Of a stretch of DNA of 64,000 bases, positions 62,236-64,000 are shown piece by piece. The notes beneath the pieces are model-generated. The model saw nothing but the letters and a program-made list of their open reading frames with translations, was not told the origin of the DNA and searched no databases. The DNA comes from Anseranas semipalmata (taxonomy: Eukaryota > Chordata > Aves > Anseriformes > Anseranatidae). The stretch spans positions 62,001 to 126,000 of the forward strand of contig VXAA01000093.1 of NCBI GenBank assembly GCA_013399115.1, in the 5' to 3' direction. Both the position numbers and the translations under genes were made by a program. How positions within the stretch are numbered: position 1 is the first letter of the stretch; each line of letters starts with the position of its first letter.

Positions 62236-64000
62236 GCTACGCTAAAAGTAGAACTAATCAGAAAACTAAATGGGTTTATAATTTGTGCAATTGACATTTT
62301 CTTAATCTAACTCTCCAAGAAGTTAACCTTTGGATAAAGAACTTGGGTTCCCCTTAGAACCTCATAGCATTCAGGGAAGTTAAGCCACTAGAAAGTCTGT
62401 AAAAAGATGATCATTCTGTACAGCTTTTAAAATCACATAGTAAATTCTTTCATTAAATGATTGATGTCTTTCCAATTTAATATGTTTCTGCATCAGACAA
62501 GTCTTTGTGCAAGGTTTTCAAGTGAGCAGAAGCTAGAGAAGTGTTGAACCATAGCATGTTCTCAAATAACAAAAAAAAAAAATCCCACCAAATCAAAGGT
62601 TTTTGTTGTTTTTTGTTTGTTTGTTTGTTTTGTAAAGAAATAAAGAGATTTAGGAACAAATGTATGCGTATGCCCAAAGTAAAGAACATTTATGGTTTTC
62701 TGGAAATAATATTTTGAGTGTACTTCTTGTGCAGTAGGTAGGTATACATTTTTTAAAAATCATGCAAATTTATCATATAAATAAAGTTACATGAGTCCTA
62801 TAAATGTTTTGTTCCTGTTACAGTTTTTAATATTATTTCTTGAAAGAAAAAAAAGAGAAAATCTAAAGGAACTGAAGGTTTGTGTATTTTATTTTTAATG
62901 TGTGCATTTAAATATGCACATTATCTCTAAAGTAATTCTGCTGTTTAATTTATTAGGTGTTAATTTATGTTGTATATTGAAGTCAATCAACTAGCATCAC
63001 TTTACAAAATATTTTTCCTCTAAGATAATGGATTTTCCTTCTTCTTTTGCATGATGCTATTTTTTGAACAGCTCATGCATGCTCCCTAGCTGATTTCGTT
63101 TGGGACAATCAACGTTGTTTCAACTGGATATTTCCTCAGTTGTTGGAATGTGTGAGATTTTTTATACTTTGAGGGAAATGTTGAATATTGTATTTATATC
63201 AGTGGCAATTCTCCACAGTAGTGACCTTGCTCTCATCAGTGAGACTGCATGTTTGACAAGCTCTGACCAAGGGAGTCATGGGCTGGCTGCTGTGTCTAAC
63301 CTTCCTCTCATGGACATGAGTTTCACTCCCATGCATAGTCACTAACTTCAGGCTTGTTACTTCTGCTGTTTATCACTATAGTAGAGATCCCCAGATGGAT
63401 ATTTATAACTACTAGAGATGTGGCACTCTTCGGGAAAAAAAATACAGGTTCATAACTAGACAAAATTGCAAGCCATTTTTGCAAGGAATCCCACCCAAGC
63501 TGCTCTCAGAAATGTACCCATCCTTAGCAGTGCCATTATAATGCATTTCACATGAATTTGGAAGGCTGAAACAGAAGTTGTACACATTTTAGGAATGTTA
63601 GTAATGTTTTTTTTTTTCCCCACTGAACAATTATGTCTCTGAAAGCACCAGTTTGATCAAACCTGTGGCACAGTGATGATTATTGTTTTGTGATGACATC
63701 TTTGTAGAATATTTATATGCTTTTCCATTAATATTTGATCAACTGTTTTTTTTTTGTTTTTTTTTTTGGCATGACACTTCCCAGACTTTTGTTGGCTATG
63801 TCTGAAATACAATGCTTTGTTATGGGGCTGGAATTTTTTCAACTGTCTCTTGGACATCCTACAGTAAATAAACATAATTGTACCAGTCCGTAGGCCTCCA
63901 AAGCCACACTTCTAATCATCTCGTATCATATTTTACTGCTGCAAATGCAACTTTACTTTTAGACAAGTCAACTCAGATAGTAATATTAGCTATACAGTAG
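62236..64000. other. Intron 5 stretch to window end, nothing recognised
   Basis: Contains a (GTTT)n run at 62611-62632 and T-runs near 63608-63617 and 63747-63768. No exon, repeat family or RNA gene recognised. Confidence 0.45.
62611..62632 (+). repeat. (GTTT)n microsatellite
   Basis: About four GTTT units next to T runs. Confidence 0.8.

Larger units (their letters stand above)
9177..64000 (+). other. EPHA7: EPHA7 intron 5, 5' part (at least 54.8 kb)
   Basis: Everything downstream of the exon 5 donor gtaagt is non-coding as far as can be read. The next EPHA7 exon should encode the start of the second FN3 domain, with a Trp-Gln-Glu-Pro-Glu-His-Pro-Asn-Gly-like core. I found no such peptide in any listed frame or while reading the sequence, nor any transmembrane, kinase (HRDLAARN, DFGLSR) or SAM exon. 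The intron therefore continues past the window end. It carries the repeats and candidate regulatory stretches listed separately. Confidence 0.85.

Noticed and set aside
9177..64000. Search for EPHA7 exons 6 onward (second FN3, transmembrane, kinase, SAM)
   Set aside because: No SWQEPEHPNG-like, HRDLAARN or DFGLSR peptide found, so no downstream exon is claimed.
1..64000. Prokaryotic-type systems (CRISPR, operons, phage, toxin-antitoxin) and tRNA/rRNA genes
   Set aside because: Gene structure and repeats are vertebrate; no regularly spaced repeats, operonic ORFs or RNA-gene signatures were seen beyond the tRNA-derived SINE head.

Overview
The window is vertebrate nuclear DNA, almost certainly from a bird. 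It is AT-rich and CpG-poor and has no compact ORFs. Only two stretches are convincingly coding, and each is bounded by canonical GT-AG splice sites. The repeats are those of a bird: a CR1 3' end, older CR1, L2 and MIR-type relics shared by amniotes, and a solo LTR of a family I recognise from avian endogenous retroviruses. I cannot name the species. The LTR family points to a neognath bird, more likely neoavian than chicken, but that rests on memory of the family.

The only gene is an EphA receptor tyrosine kinase on the + strand, identified as EPHA7. Two consecutive internal exons are present: 7805-7960 (156 bp, cysteine-rich/EGF-like segment) and 8841-9176 (336 bp, first fibronectin type III domain). 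Both are bounded by phase-1 introns, and both have the lengths expected for Eph exons 4 and 5. The ligand-binding-domain exon lies upstream of base 1. The second FN3, transmembrane, kinase and SAM exons lie beyond base 64000. The window is therefore intron 3 (last 7.8 kb or more), exon 4, intron 4 (880 bp), exon 5, and the first 54.8 kb of intron 5.

The long intron 5 holds identifiable repeats: a MIR copy at about 11.26-11.37 kb, a MIR1_Amn-like SINE at 26.48-26.72 kb, an ancient CR1 3'UTR relic at 31.4-31.6 kb, a very short younger CR1 tail at 32.26-32.32 kb, an L2 reverse-transcriptase relic at 33.9-35.0 kb, MIR-like relics near 38.6 and 42.5-42.7 kb, and a 400-bp solo LTR with a perfect 5-bp target duplication at 45.965-46.364 kb. 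A set of small imperfect palindromes built on a GAAGTCAATG-like core is scattered through introns 3 and 5; this looks like an old dispersed amniote repeat.

Several unique, motif-dense stretches are candidate regulatory DNA: about 2.4-2.6, 19.0-19.4, 21.5-21.7, 23.5-24.0, 37.4-37.8, 51.2-51.3 and 54.9-55.1 kb. This is judged by composition only; an alignment is needed. Two single-N positions (46269 and 47861) mark assembly problems. The second is flanked by a near-identical tandem copy of about 90-95 bp that is probably a gap-edge artefact. I found no RNA gene, CRISPR array, second protein-coding gene or novel multi-gene system.
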